A DNA stretch of 6,890 nt from JBAUHN01 sp049680295 (GTDB lineage Bacteria; Pseudomonadota; Alphaproteobacteria; Rhodobacterales; Rhodobacteraceae): NCBI GenBank assembly GCA_049680295.1, contig JBAUHN010000488.1, positions 1-6,890 of the forward strand, in the 5' to 3' direction. The translations under genes and the position numbers were made by a program. Each line of letters starts with the position of its first letter. Position 1 is the first letter of the stretch. Positions 1-5,990 of the stretch are shown in pieces. The notes beneath the pieces were generated by a model that saw nothing but the letters and a program-made list of their open reading frames with translations, was not told the DNA's origin and ran no database searches.

Positions 1-4
1 GGGA

Positions 5-799
5 ATGACGATGATGAAAAAATTTGCCCTCTCGGCCATCGTTGCCATGGCCCTTTCCACAACCGGCGCATTGGCTGCTGGTGATGGCGGACATGTTGAA
101 AATGTCGATTTCTCGTTCGACGGACCGTTCGGAAAATACGACCAGAACCAGCTTCAGCGCGGGTTGCAGATCTACACCGAGGTCTGTTCCGCCTGTCACG
201 GGCTCAAGTTTGTGCCGATCCGCACATTGTCTGACGAAGGTGGCCCCGGCCTGCCCGAAGATCAGGTGCGCGCCTATGCCGCCAACTTTGAAGTGTTCGA
301 CGCCGAACTGGACGACTTCCGCCCTCGGAAACCTGTTGATCATTTTCCCGAGTCTGGCCTTGAAAACGCACCGGACCTGAGCCTGATGGCCAAGGCGCGC
401 GCAGGGTTTCACGGGCCATACGGATCAGGCATCAACCAGTTTTTCAAAGGGATCGGCGGACCTGAATATATCACCGCACTCCTGACCGGATACACCGGCG
501 AAGAAAAAACCGAAGCCGGCGCCACACTTTATGAAAACACAGCCTTTCCCGGCGGCTGGATCGCAATGGCGCCGCCACTTGAGGATGAACTGGTTGAGTT
601 CGTGGATGGCCACAGCAACGATCTGCACCATCTGGCAGAAGACACGGCTGCCTTTTTGATGTGGACAGCTGAACCAAAAATGATGGCCCGCAAACAAGCC
701 GGATTTGTCAGCGTTCTGTTTCTGACGCTTTTGTCTGTGCTGCTGTATCTTACAAACAAGCGTATCTGGGCTGTCGTCAAAGGCAAAAAGTCAAGCTGA
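5..799 (+). CDS. petC: Cytochrome c1 of the ubiquinol-cytochrome c reductase (bc1) complex
   Basis: Cytochrome c1 passes electrons from the Rieske iron-sulfur protein to a soluble or membrane c-type cytochrome, and is held in the cytoplasmic membrane with its haem domain in the periplasm. The 264-residue product has a signal peptide (Lys-Lys, then a hydrophobic stretch ending in ALAA near residue 25). It has one CxxCH haem-binding motif (CSACH, residues 61-65), a conserved APDLS segment at 122-126, and MAPPL at 188-192 whose Met188 is the expected sixth haem ligand. One C-terminal transmembrane anchor (about 233-250) is followed by a basic tail. Length and order fit the family. The coordinates give the longest frame. 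GGGA at 1-4 abuts this ATG but lies 6 nt before the ATG at 11, so the true start may be 11 or 14. petA and petB should lie just left of the window. Transcription probably ends at 887-922. Confidence 0.95.
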   Translation: MTMMKKFALSAIVAMALSTTGALAAGDGGHVENVDFSFDGPFGKYDQNQLQRGLQIYTEVCSACHGLKFVPIRTLSDEGGPGLPEDQVRAYAANFEVFDAELDDFRPRKPVDHFPESGLENAPDLSLMAKARAGFHGPYGSGINQFFKGIGGPEYITALLTGYTGEEKTEAGATLYENTAFPGGWIAMAPPLEDELVEFVDGHSNDLHHLAEDTAAFLMWTAEPKMMARKQAGFVSVLFLTLLSVLLYLTNKRIWAVVKGKKSS

Positions 800-820
800 C
801 GATGACAACGCACTTCTTGT

Positions 821-839
821 TGCAGCTTTTTTAGCTGCA
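821..839 (+). other. Short hairpin in the petC 3' untranslated region
   Basis: A perfect 7-bp inverted repeat, TGCAGCT / AGCTGCA, is separated by a loop of five T. It starts 22 nt after the petC stop codon. No T tract follows the second arm, so it is unlikely to terminate by itself. It may act as an mRNA-stabilising 3' structure ahead of the stronger terminator at 887-922. The role is inferred. Confidence 0.4.
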
Positions 840-886
840 CACAGGGCGTGCAACTTTTGACGTTTCGACTTATTTAAGCAGAATCA

Positions 887-922
887 AAAACCCCCAAAAC
901 AGAGAACTGTTTTGGGGGTTTT
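887..922 (+). terminator. Strong Rho-independent terminator after petC
   Basis: A perfect 14-bp inverted repeat has arms at 887-900 (AAAACCCCCAAAAC) and 909-922 (GTTTTGGGGGTTTT) with an 8-nt loop. The five-G/C core is flanked by A and T tracts, so the second arm ends in a T run as in intrinsic terminators. The symmetry means it could also stop transcripts arriving on the minus strand from the Crp-like gene. It lies 87 nt after the petC stop codon. Confidence 0.85.
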
Positions 923-1081
923 CTTATCTGCACCCGAATTACCGAGCAAATAACAGACGCTGGGGAACAACTAAAATACTGGATTGATCGGGCCTCAAGT
1001 CGAAGATATTCCGAAACGCAGGGCAAACAACGTTATACTCTCGAAACATCTCCTATCAGTGGTTACCTATCGATCCGCTTA

Positions 1082-1137
1082 CCGTCTAAAGGTTTGGTCA
1101 TCTAGAATAAGAAGACCTTAGACGGCGGCAACCCGCC
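1082..1137 (-). terminator. Pair of inverted repeats downstream of the Crp-like gene (possible weak terminator)
   Basis: Two adjoining inverted repeats lie 29-84 nt beyond the stop of the minus-strand regulator gene. One pairs 1124-1128 with 1133-1137 (GGCGG / CCGCC, 4-nt loop). The other pairs 1082-1093 with 1115-1125 (11 bp with one bulged A, loop of about 21 nt). The GGCGG arm shares two bases with the larger stem, so the structures could be alternatives. On the minus strand only a T-rich, not a pure T, stretch follows the GC-rich hairpin. A terminator or a structured 3' end is plausible but not shown. Confidence 0.3.
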
Positions 1138-1140
1138 TGT

Positions 1141-1158
1141 ATGTGAACTCGGTCACAT
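1141..1158. promoter_or_regulatory. CRP-type palindrome (TGTGA-N6-TCACA)
   Basis: ATGTGA (1141-1146) and TCACAT (1153-1158) form perfect inverted half-sites around a 6-bp spacer, the classical consensus bound by CRP and CRP-like regulators. It lies 7 bp beyond the stop codon of a Crp/Fnr-family gene whose recognition helix carries Arg-Glu and a Lys at the positions that read TGTGA in CRP. No promoter or gene start is recognisable beside it, so it may be a decoy or roadblock site, a site for an undetected small transcript, or coincidence. Confidence 0.4.
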
Positions 1159-1165
1159 GAAACCT

Positions 1166-1840
1166 TTAAATTAGATGAAAATCTGAAATTTCCTGCAATT
1201 TTTCTTTGTCGATGACGCGAATTCCACCTCTGGTTGCTTCGACCACACCGTCACGTTTCCATTGGGCCAGCGTTTTGGAAACGGCCTCACGCGTGGCGCC
1301 AACAAATTGCGCAAGCTCGACCTGAGACAATTTCAGCTTCGCCGTCGGATCGGGCAAATCAGTCAGCAAATACAGAATCTTACGTGCAAGCCGCGCAGGC
1401 ATTGGCAAAAACACCTGCTCATTGAGTTGAACAGTCATCCAGCGCATGCGTTGCCCGGCAAGTTGCAGCATATCCACGACAAGTTCCGGGGTCTTTTGAA
1501 TGGCGGTCAGAATATCGGCATGCCGAATGCCGCGGAGCGAACTAGGCTCCAAAGCAGTCACCGTTGCAGTGCGTGGACCGGGATCAAACAATGCGATCTC
1601 GCCGAACAACGCGCCCGGGCGCGCCACGCTTAGCGATAACTTGCGACCGTCGCTGGATAAAACACTGAACTCAAGCGTGCCTTCAAAGACCGCGTACAGC
1701 GTATCACCCGCCTCGCCCTGCTCAAAAAGAACGTCACCACTGTCCAGATGCACATCAACGGCCAATGCATCCAGCAAACGTGCCAGATCATCTGACGCAT
1801 CGGCCAGAAAACCGCTTTTCGGGAATGGAGCTTTGTTCAT
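1166..1840 (-). CDS. Crp/Fnr-family transcriptional regulator
   Basis: This 224-residue DNA-binding regulator has the standard CRP layout. An N-terminal cyclic-nucleotide-binding beta-roll covers about 20-120, a long dimerisation helix about 120-145, and a C-terminal winged helix-turn-helix about 150-215. The phosphate-binding cassette is well kept: Gly80-Glu81, then Arg90-Thr91-Ala92, equivalent to the cAMP-contacting Glu, Arg and Ser of CRP. The dimer-helix Thr-Ser pair of CRP aligns with Met135-Thr136. No N-terminal cysteine cluster is present, so an iron-sulfur FNR-type oxygen sensor is unlikely. The recognition helix reads ATREAVSKTL (182-191), with Arg184, Glu185 and Lys189 at the TGTGA-reading positions. 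The start is supported by AAAGG (1846-1850, complement) 5 nt before the ATG. It is probably monocistronic. cAMP as ligand is an inference; the target genes are unknown. Confidence 0.9.
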   Translation of the reverse strand: MNKAPFPKSGFLADASDDLARLLDALAVDVHLDSGDVLFEQGEAGDTLYAVFEGTLEFSVLSSDGRKLSLSVARPGALFGEIALFDPGPRTATVTALEPSSLRGIRHADILTAIQKTPELVVDMLQLAGQRMRWMTVQLNEQVFLPMPARLARKILYLLTDLPDPTAKLKLSQVELAQFVGATREAVSKTLAQWKRDGVVEATRGGIRVIDKEKLQEISDFHLI

Positions 1841-1893
1841 ATCAGCCTTTGATCTGGATGCCTTTCATATGCATTCACTTTGTGGCGGTTCAG

Positions 1894-1910
1894 TGACGCC
1901 AAAAGCGTCA
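1894..1910. promoter_or_regulatory. Inverted repeat in the upstream region of the Crp-like gene
   Basis: TGACGC and GCGTCA form a perfect 6-bp inverted repeat around a 5-nt spacer, 53-69 nt before the regulator's start codon. This is where an operator or leader hairpin would be expected. It does not match the CRP or FNR consensus, and no clear -35/-10 pair could be assigned near it. The role is unknown. Confidence 0.3.
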
Positions 1911-1968
1911 AAGTTCGACAATTTCCCATTGATTTTAAGGCCCTTGGCTATGCTTTTACGCGCAAGGC

Positions 1969-1986
1969 GGCAAGCACGGCAAGCAC
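1969..1986. repeat. Tandem 9-bp direct repeat
   Basis: The unit GGCAAGCAC occurs twice without a spacer, preceded by a related GCAAGGC. It lies in the 176-bp gap between mtaB and the Crp-like gene. The same gap has GGCCCTT (1939-1945) and its complement AAGGGCC (2000-2006) about 54 nt apart, which could close a larger stem downstream of mtaB. No function can be assigned. Confidence 0.5.
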
Positions 1987-2016
1987 CTGAGTAGTCCTAA
2001 AGGGCCGACCGTTTCG

Positions 2017-3306
2017 TCACCCGGTGTTTTGGGCACTCTTTGGATGAACTGGTGAAACGGACAATTGAGTCCCGGTATGGCCCTTAACCGCCGCACGCAC
2101 AATCTGCCCTTCGTTTTGCGGTGTGCTGAAAACGGCCTCGGTGAATTGCGGCGTTCGACCCATTACCGGGCTTTCCATAAGGATCGGTTGTTTGCTGCCG
2201 ATCATCTGACGCAAATGCCGTTCAACCTGCGCCTGTCCGGCGGCGCGCAAGCGGGCGGCACGTTTTTTGATAACCGCACCATTAACAGCCGGCATGCGCG
2301 CCGCTGGGGTGCCTTGCCGCGCCGAATAGGGAAATACGTGCAACCAGGTCAGATCGCATTCAGTGACCAGTTTTAGCGAGTTTTCGAACATCGCTTCGGT
2401 CTCGGTCGGAAAGCCTGCTATGATATCGGCGCCAAAGGTCATATCGGGACGCAATTCGCGGGCTTTTTGGGCAAAGGCAATAGCGTCATCGCGCAGATGC
2501 CGGCGCTTCATCCGTTTGAGAATCATATCGTCGCCATGCTGGAGCGACAGGTGCAAATGCGGCATCAAACGCGGTTCTGTTGCAATCGCCTGCAACAGGT
2601 TTTCGTCGACTTCGATACTGTCGATGGAACTGATCCGCAGGCGCGGCAGATCCGGCACCAGCCGCAAGATACGCATCACCAGATCGCCAAGTTTCGGCGC
2701 GGCGGGCAAATCGGCACCCCAACTGGTCAAGTCCACGCCCGTCAGCACCACTTCGTTATAGCCGCGATCCACGAGCCGCTTAATCTGGTCCACGACCACA
2801 CCCGCGGGCACGGATCTGGAATTGCCACGCCCGAAAGGAATAATGCAGAATGTGCAGCGGTGATCGCAACCGTTTTGCACTTGCACATAAGCCCTGCTGC
2901 GGCTGCCGAATCCGTCGATCAGGTGGCCTGCTGTCTCGGCCACCGACATGATGTCATCGACCTGCAATGCTTCTGTTTCGCCGATGAAATCTGCGGCCAG
3001 CCCGCCCCAGGTGGCACTCTGCATCTTTTCGGTGTTGCCAATCACCACATCAACCTCGTCCATATTGGCAAATGTGTCTGGCTCGGTCTGTGCAGCACAC
3101 CCCGTAACGATCAAACGCGCATCAGGGTTTTCACGCCGCAATCGCCGGATGTCTTGTCGGGCTTTGCGCACAGCCTCGGACGTGACGGCGCAGGTATTGA
3201 CCACAACAGCACCCTTCAGCCCGGCCTGCGCAGCCAATTCTTTCATCGCTTCAGTCTCATACGCGTTGAGACGGCAGCCCAATGTTGAAAACACAGGCGT
3301 GCTCAT
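2017..3306 (-). CDS. mtaB: tRNA t6A37 methylthiotransferase MtaB (radical SAM)
   Basis: MtaB adds a methylthio group to t6A at position 37 of ANN-decoding tRNAs, giving ms2t6A. The 429-residue product shows the methylthiotransferase layout. The N-terminal UPF0004 domain has cluster cysteines 11 (TLGCRLN), 39 (NTCAVT) and 70 (TGCAAQ). The radical-SAM core has CxxxCxxC at 147, 151 and 154, followed by FGRGNSRS, which is MtaB-like rather than MiaB-like. A short C-terminal TRAM-like region follows. The frame stays open upstream to an ATG at 3375, but those 23 residues overlap dapF and do not resemble the family. The ATG at 3306 begins MSTPVFSTLGC, as expected, and overlaps the dapF stop as ATGA. 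That favours 3306 and translational coupling. The modified tRNAs would include the Lys(TTT) type encoded nearby, which reads AAA and AAG. Confidence 0.93.
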   Translation of the reverse strand: MSTPVFSTLGCRLNAYETEAMKELAAQAGLKGAVVVNTCAVTSEAVRKARQDIRRLRRENPDARLIVTGCAAQTEPDTFANMDEVDVVIGNTEKMQSATWGGLAADFIGETEALQVDDIMSVAETAGHLIDGFGSRSRAYVQVQNGCDHRCTFCIIPFGRGNSRSVPAGVVVDQIKRLVDRGYNEVVLTGVDLTSWGADLPAAPKLGDLVMRILRLVPDLPRLRISSIDSIEVDENLLQAIATEPRLMPHLHLSLQHGDDMILKRMKRRHLRDDAIAFAQKARELRPDMTFGADIIAGFPTETEAMFENSLKLVTECDLTWLHVFPYSARQGTPAARMPAVNGAVIKKRAARLRAAGQAQVERHLRQMIGSKQPILMESPVMGRTPQFTEAVFSTPQNEGQIVRAAVKGHTGTQLSVSPVHPKSAQNTG

Positions 3307-4145
3307 GCCAGGTTTTCCAGAAACTCTGGTGTCAGAACGCCGCTGAATACATGCGTCGTTGGTCCGGTCATCCACACCCCATCCGCGCGCCAGTCAATAT
3401 CGATAGGGCCGCCATCGAGATCAATACGCACTTGCCGTGACGTCAGCCCCCGTCGCGCTGCCGCAACGGCGCAGGCACAACTGGACGAGCCTGAAGCAAG
3501 CGTAATTCCCACGCCCCTTTCCCACACGCGCATTCTGATGTGATCAGATCCGACAATTTGCGCGATCTGCACGTTGGTTCGCTCAGGATACAGGGGATGT
3601 GTTTCATAGGTGACCCCGAATGTGTTCAGGTCTACCGCATTCACGTCCTCAACAAAGAAGGTACAATGAGGGTTACCCATTCCGGTGGCCGTCGGGGCAC
3701 CGTCGATGGGCAGTTCCAGCGTGTCCATCTGGTGGCTCAGCGGGATCTCCGCCCAGTCCAATTGCGGATTGCCCATATTGACCGACGTCAGCCCATTGCC
3801 CGCGTCTACGGCATGCAAATCGCCGCGATCCGTGGTCAGATGCAAGGCATTCTTGCCGGTCTGACGCATCACATAGCCCGCGATGCAGCGCGTCGCATTA
3901 CCACAGGCAGCAGACAGCGACCCATCAGCATTATAGAACGTAAGACGCAAGTTGTCCGTGTCGCCTGTCATCAACGCCAATTGATCAAACCCAACACCAC
4001 GGTGCCGGTCCGCCAACGCGCGCGCCAGTGTCGACGTTACGGGAATATCCACATCACGCGAATCGATAACGACAAAGTCGTTGCCCAGCCCATGCATCTT
4101 CATAAAGGGCAAACCGATGTCGTTTTTCCGTGACATTTCGCGCAT
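3303..4145 (-). CDS. dapF: Diaminopimelate epimerase, second catalytic Cys replaced by Ser
   Basis: DapF converts LL- to meso-diaminopimelate in the cytoplasm, the precursor of lysine and of the peptidoglycan cross-link. The 280-residue product has the family's two-domain motifs: MHGLGNDFVVID (17-28), YNADGS (71-76), the first catalytic cysteine in ACGNATRC (Cys81), GMGNPH (155-160) and WERGVG (208-213). The second catalytic motif, normally ACGSG or ACGTG, reads ASGSSSCACA, so the expected cysteine is Ser218. The codon is TCA, two base changes away from a Cys codon. Other cysteines stand at 223 and 225. Activity may be reduced, altered, or rescued; this may also be a lineage variant. The ATG at 4145 is used; a second ATG at 4136 is possible, as neither has a strong ribosome-binding site. 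It is the first gene of a coupled pair with mtaB. Confidence 0.9.
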   Translation of the reverse strand: MREMSRKNDIGLPFMKMHGLGNDFVVIDSRDVDIPVTSTLARALADRHRGVGFDQLALMTGDTDNLRLTFYNADGSLSAACGNATRCIAGYVMRQTGKNALHLTTDRGDLHAVDAGNGLTSVNMGNPQLDWAEIPLSHQMDTLELPIDGAPTATGMGNPHCTFFVEDVNAVDLNTFGVTYETHPLYPERTNVQIAQIVGSDHIRMRVWERGVGITLASGSSSCACAVAAARRGLTSRQVRIDLDGGPIDIDWRADGVWMTGPTTHVFSGVLTPEFLENLA

Positions 4146-4170
4146 ATAAACCCATTGCGCTCAGTTATCC

Positions 4171-4198
4171 AGCATAGCCTTACGAAAGATAGCTTTAA
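4171..4198 (-). promoter_or_regulatory. Possible dapF-mtaB promoter
   Basis: On the minus strand TTAAAG (4193-4198) and TATGCT (4171-4176) stand 16 bp apart, resembling weak sigma-70 -35 and -10 elements. They lie 26-53 nt before the dapF start and would give a short leader. Matches to the consensus are partial (3 and 4 of 6), so this is tentative. Confidence 0.3.
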
Positions 4199-4202
4199 GG
4201 GC

Positions 4203-4231
4203 TTGACCATGCGCTAAGGGCTTTCTAAGTA
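4203..4231 (+). promoter_or_regulatory. Probable tRNA-Lys promoter
   Basis: TTGACC (4203-4208) matches the -35 consensus at five of six bases. A 17-bp spacer leads to TAAGTA (4226-4231), a poor -10 match. The predicted start, about 4237-4239, lies a few bases before the mature tRNA 5' end, which fits a tRNA promoter. The -10 choice is uncertain; one base either way is possible. Confidence 0.5.
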
Positions 4232-4242
4232 GACCGCCTAGT

Positions 4243-4318
4243 GGGCCTGTAGCTCAGTTGGTAGAGCAACTGACTTTTAATCAGTAGGTCTCCGGTTCGA
4301 ACCCGGACGGGCTCACCA
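4243..4318 (+). tRNA. tRNA-Lys (anticodon TTT)
   Basis: A full 76-nt cloverleaf can be drawn. The acceptor stem GGGCCTG pairs with CGGGCTC (two G-U pairs). The D arm is GCTC/GAGC, the anticodon stem ACTGA/TCAGT encloses loop CTTTTAA with anticodon TTT, and the T arm TCCGG/CCGGA encloses TTCGAAC. The discriminator is A and the 3' CCA is encoded. It is transcribed divergently from dapF, with a likely promoter at 4203-4231. The DNA immediately downstream is gene-poor and full of gene fragments, as often seen where mobile elements use tRNA 3' ends. Confidence 0.97.
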
Positions 4319-4859
4319 TTTTATCAATGACTTAGCAACTGTATCTTCAAGTTTCCGGAACAGCCATTACTTGCCAGAACTGCAAAGGCAGCATATTGTA
4401 ACCGCAGAAGCTTCGGGACCAAGTGAATGGCCTAAGCGGACCTTGCTCGGCCAACTGCTCGCTACGGTGCGTTATTCGTATTGCCGCCATTCATGCGTGT
4501 CGCGACCCACAATAGGCTTCGACGTGGATCAACCAACAAAATTGCTGTCACTTCGTCGCAATCATCAGCATGGTAAGCTGAATTTTCTATGTGCGAAGCA
4601 CCAGCTTTGTTGTTACGGCCGAAACTCTTAACGCGCAGCTAGGTAGCAGATGTCGATACCCCAAAAGTGGAGAATGTCTTCAGCATTCCTCATAAAAAAA
4701 GCAGGGATTTTTCGTACAGAGTTACTGCCAAGACAATGATCTTTCGGGTGTCTTGAAGAAGCGAAAGACGTTGGGTTAGGTCATTTGCACCTCTTAACAG
4801 AGCGCCTTTTCCGTTTCACGAAGGTTTCCTTTTGCACAACACAAACTTGGGCTGACGGC
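4319..4859. other. Non-coding or decayed region after tRNA-Lys
   Basis: These 541 bp hold no gene I can recognise on either strand. By eye the base composition is more AT-rich than the flanking genes. The longest open stretch (4371-4631, plus strand, 86 codons) has a composition rich in Cys, His, Gln and Arg, no good start context and no family resemblance. Small inverted repeats occur (GAATG 4672-4676 / CATTC 4684-4688; CTTTCG 4741-4746 / CGAAAG 4762-4767), but none has a terminator T tract. No transposase remnant or direct repeat of the tRNA 3' end was found. The likely reading is degraded accessory DNA. Confidence 0.6.
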
Positions 4860-5260
4860 CTAAACACGGATGCCGCTGGGCGGATTGTTGTGAAACCAGG
4901 TCGCCAAGGCTTTGGACAAGATGTCTTCCGGCGCGTTACTTCGTGTACCTGCTTTTGTTATGGCCCGCCAAGTGATCTCCAACCCGTCCTGGGTGGCACG
5001 AACCGGAACCAGCTTGCCTGATTGAAATTGTGGATGGATAGCCCAATGGCTCAAAATGGAAATACCAAAACCGGCTTTCACAAGCTCGCAGATTGCTTCA
5101 ACTGAGCCGATGTTTTCCTCGCGCGGTGGCAGAACATTTTCTGGGGTCCAAATTCGATCGGCCTCGTAACCTGGTTGGCGTACAAGTGAGTATGTCAGAA
5201 AGGGATCGTTCAGAAAGTCGTTGCCATTGACATATTGTCTGACGTCAGCGCTTATGGGTC
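4860..5260 (-). pseudogene. C-terminal fragment of a LysR-type transcriptional regulator
   Basis: LysR-type regulators have an N-terminal winged helix-turn-helix and a C-terminal effector-binding domain. Only the last part of the effector domain is present here, about 120 residues from roughly FLNDPFLTYSLVRQPGYEA to the stop at 4860. Family-typical features are the GSVEAICELVKAGFGISILS block and a following FQSGKLVPV segment, closest in style to MetR-like members that bind homocysteine or similar ligands. No DNA-binding domain lies upstream. Instead the frame runs directly into membrane-protein sequence from an MFS transporter, so the gene was truncated by a deletion or rearrangement. The longest frame has no good start: the first usable codon is a TTG at 5288 inside the MFS part. 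The C-terminus appears intact. It is probably non-functional. Confidence 0.8.
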
Positions 5261-5583
5261 CAAATAGGGCTGCATTCGTGACCGACAAAAGCGTCCCGCC
5301 CAGCGTGTCTTCGAGTCCGTTTTCGACAGCAAAAATGGGCAGGTAAACAACATAGGCCCACCATCCGCATGACCGGATAACCGCAAAGAGCTAACCTGCG
5401 ATCAGGCGGGGTTGGCGCAAAAAAACGCCCCAGAAATGCCAAAGGATTAACTTGTGCACGCTGCGCCCGGGTGATCAGTTTGCCGTTTCCCAGCCGCAGA
5501 AAGATGAACGCAACCAGCATGAGTGCTGCAGCCACGCCCGAAATCACGAACGGAGCGTTAAGCATCGCTAAACGACTCGACAT
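5240..5583 (-). pseudogene. Central fragment of an MFS transporter, frameshifted and with a nonsense codon
   Basis: Major facilitator transporters have 12 membrane helices; here only about the middle third survives. The piece starts near SSRLAMLNAPF with a membrane helix (about residues 11-30 from the ATG at 5583), then a cytoplasmic loop GNGKLITRAQRAQVN. After LGR the frame is lost. Removing one base from the 7-A run at 5419-5425 (T run on the coding strand) restores FLRQPRLIAG, a TAG at 5391-5393 where Trp would be expected, then LFAVIRSCGWW, YVVYLPIFAVENGL and TLLSVTNAALF. That suggests at least two inactivating changes. N-terminal helices are missing and the C-terminal part is replaced by LysR sequence; the breakpoint lies at about 5235-5265. 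Neighbouring MFS and LysR genes are a common natural pair, which makes an internal deletion a likely origin. Confidence 0.75.
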
Positions 5584-5990
5584 CTGAACGAAGTTGACGG
5601 ACGGCTACTGCCTTTCGCCAATCCAGACTAGGTCTTCATGCTTCCCGCATCAGTCGGCAGGACCGAGCCCTCAGCGGAAGTGTTAAACTCATACTGCGCG
5701 CGCTCCCAGCATGCGAACAGGTGCGTGATGGTACAATCAGGTGCCAGCGCGTGGCCTGACGACCAGCCATTCATACGGGCCGCGGCATGGATCGGGCGTC
5801 GAATTCACCGGTCATGGGGCTAAGCTCGCAATTGCACGGTGGAGTGAACGGCTCCGTTCGAAATTTGGACAGTTATCCAAGGTATTTTTTGGAAGACACG
5901 ACACAAGGTAACGAACATCGGTAGGGCCGAACTATGTACTTGCTTCACCAGCGATTTCGCGCAAATCAGAGTTGATTTTATTCAAGTCTA
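5584..5990. other. Unassigned region between gene fragments
   Basis: These 407 bp carry no gene I can identify. On the minus strand a frame is open from 5804 to a TAG at 5628-5630; it could begin at an ATG at 5770 (46 codons) and contains the block HLFACWERAQYEFNTS. That looks protein-like, but I do not recognise it. On the plus strand 5638-5823 is open but Arg/Ser-rich and probably its shadow. A small inverted repeat TTGGA-N6-TCCAA lies at 5865-5880. The stretch 5880-5980 shows frequent stops in the frames I read. It is probably decayed accessory DNA. Confidence 0.45.

Noticed and set aside
2467..3288. Long plus-strand open frame of 273 codons
   Set aside because: It is antisense to mtaB, His/Gln/Arg-rich, with no family resemblance, while the minus strand has complete radical-SAM motifs. 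It is a shadow frame.
3307..3375. Longer mtaB start giving 23 extra residues
   Set aside because: The extra residues are encoded inside dapF and do not resemble the MtaB N-terminus; the ATGA overlap at 3303-3306 is a better start.
3540..4133. Plus-strand open frame of 197 codons
   Set aside because: It is antisense to dapF, Arg/Gln/His-rich and without recognisable domains. It is a shadow of the high-GC coding strand.
4371..4631. Plus-strand open frame of 86 codons after the tRNA
   Set aside because: It has no ribosome-binding site and no family resemblance, and its composition is typical of random translation. Not called as a gene.
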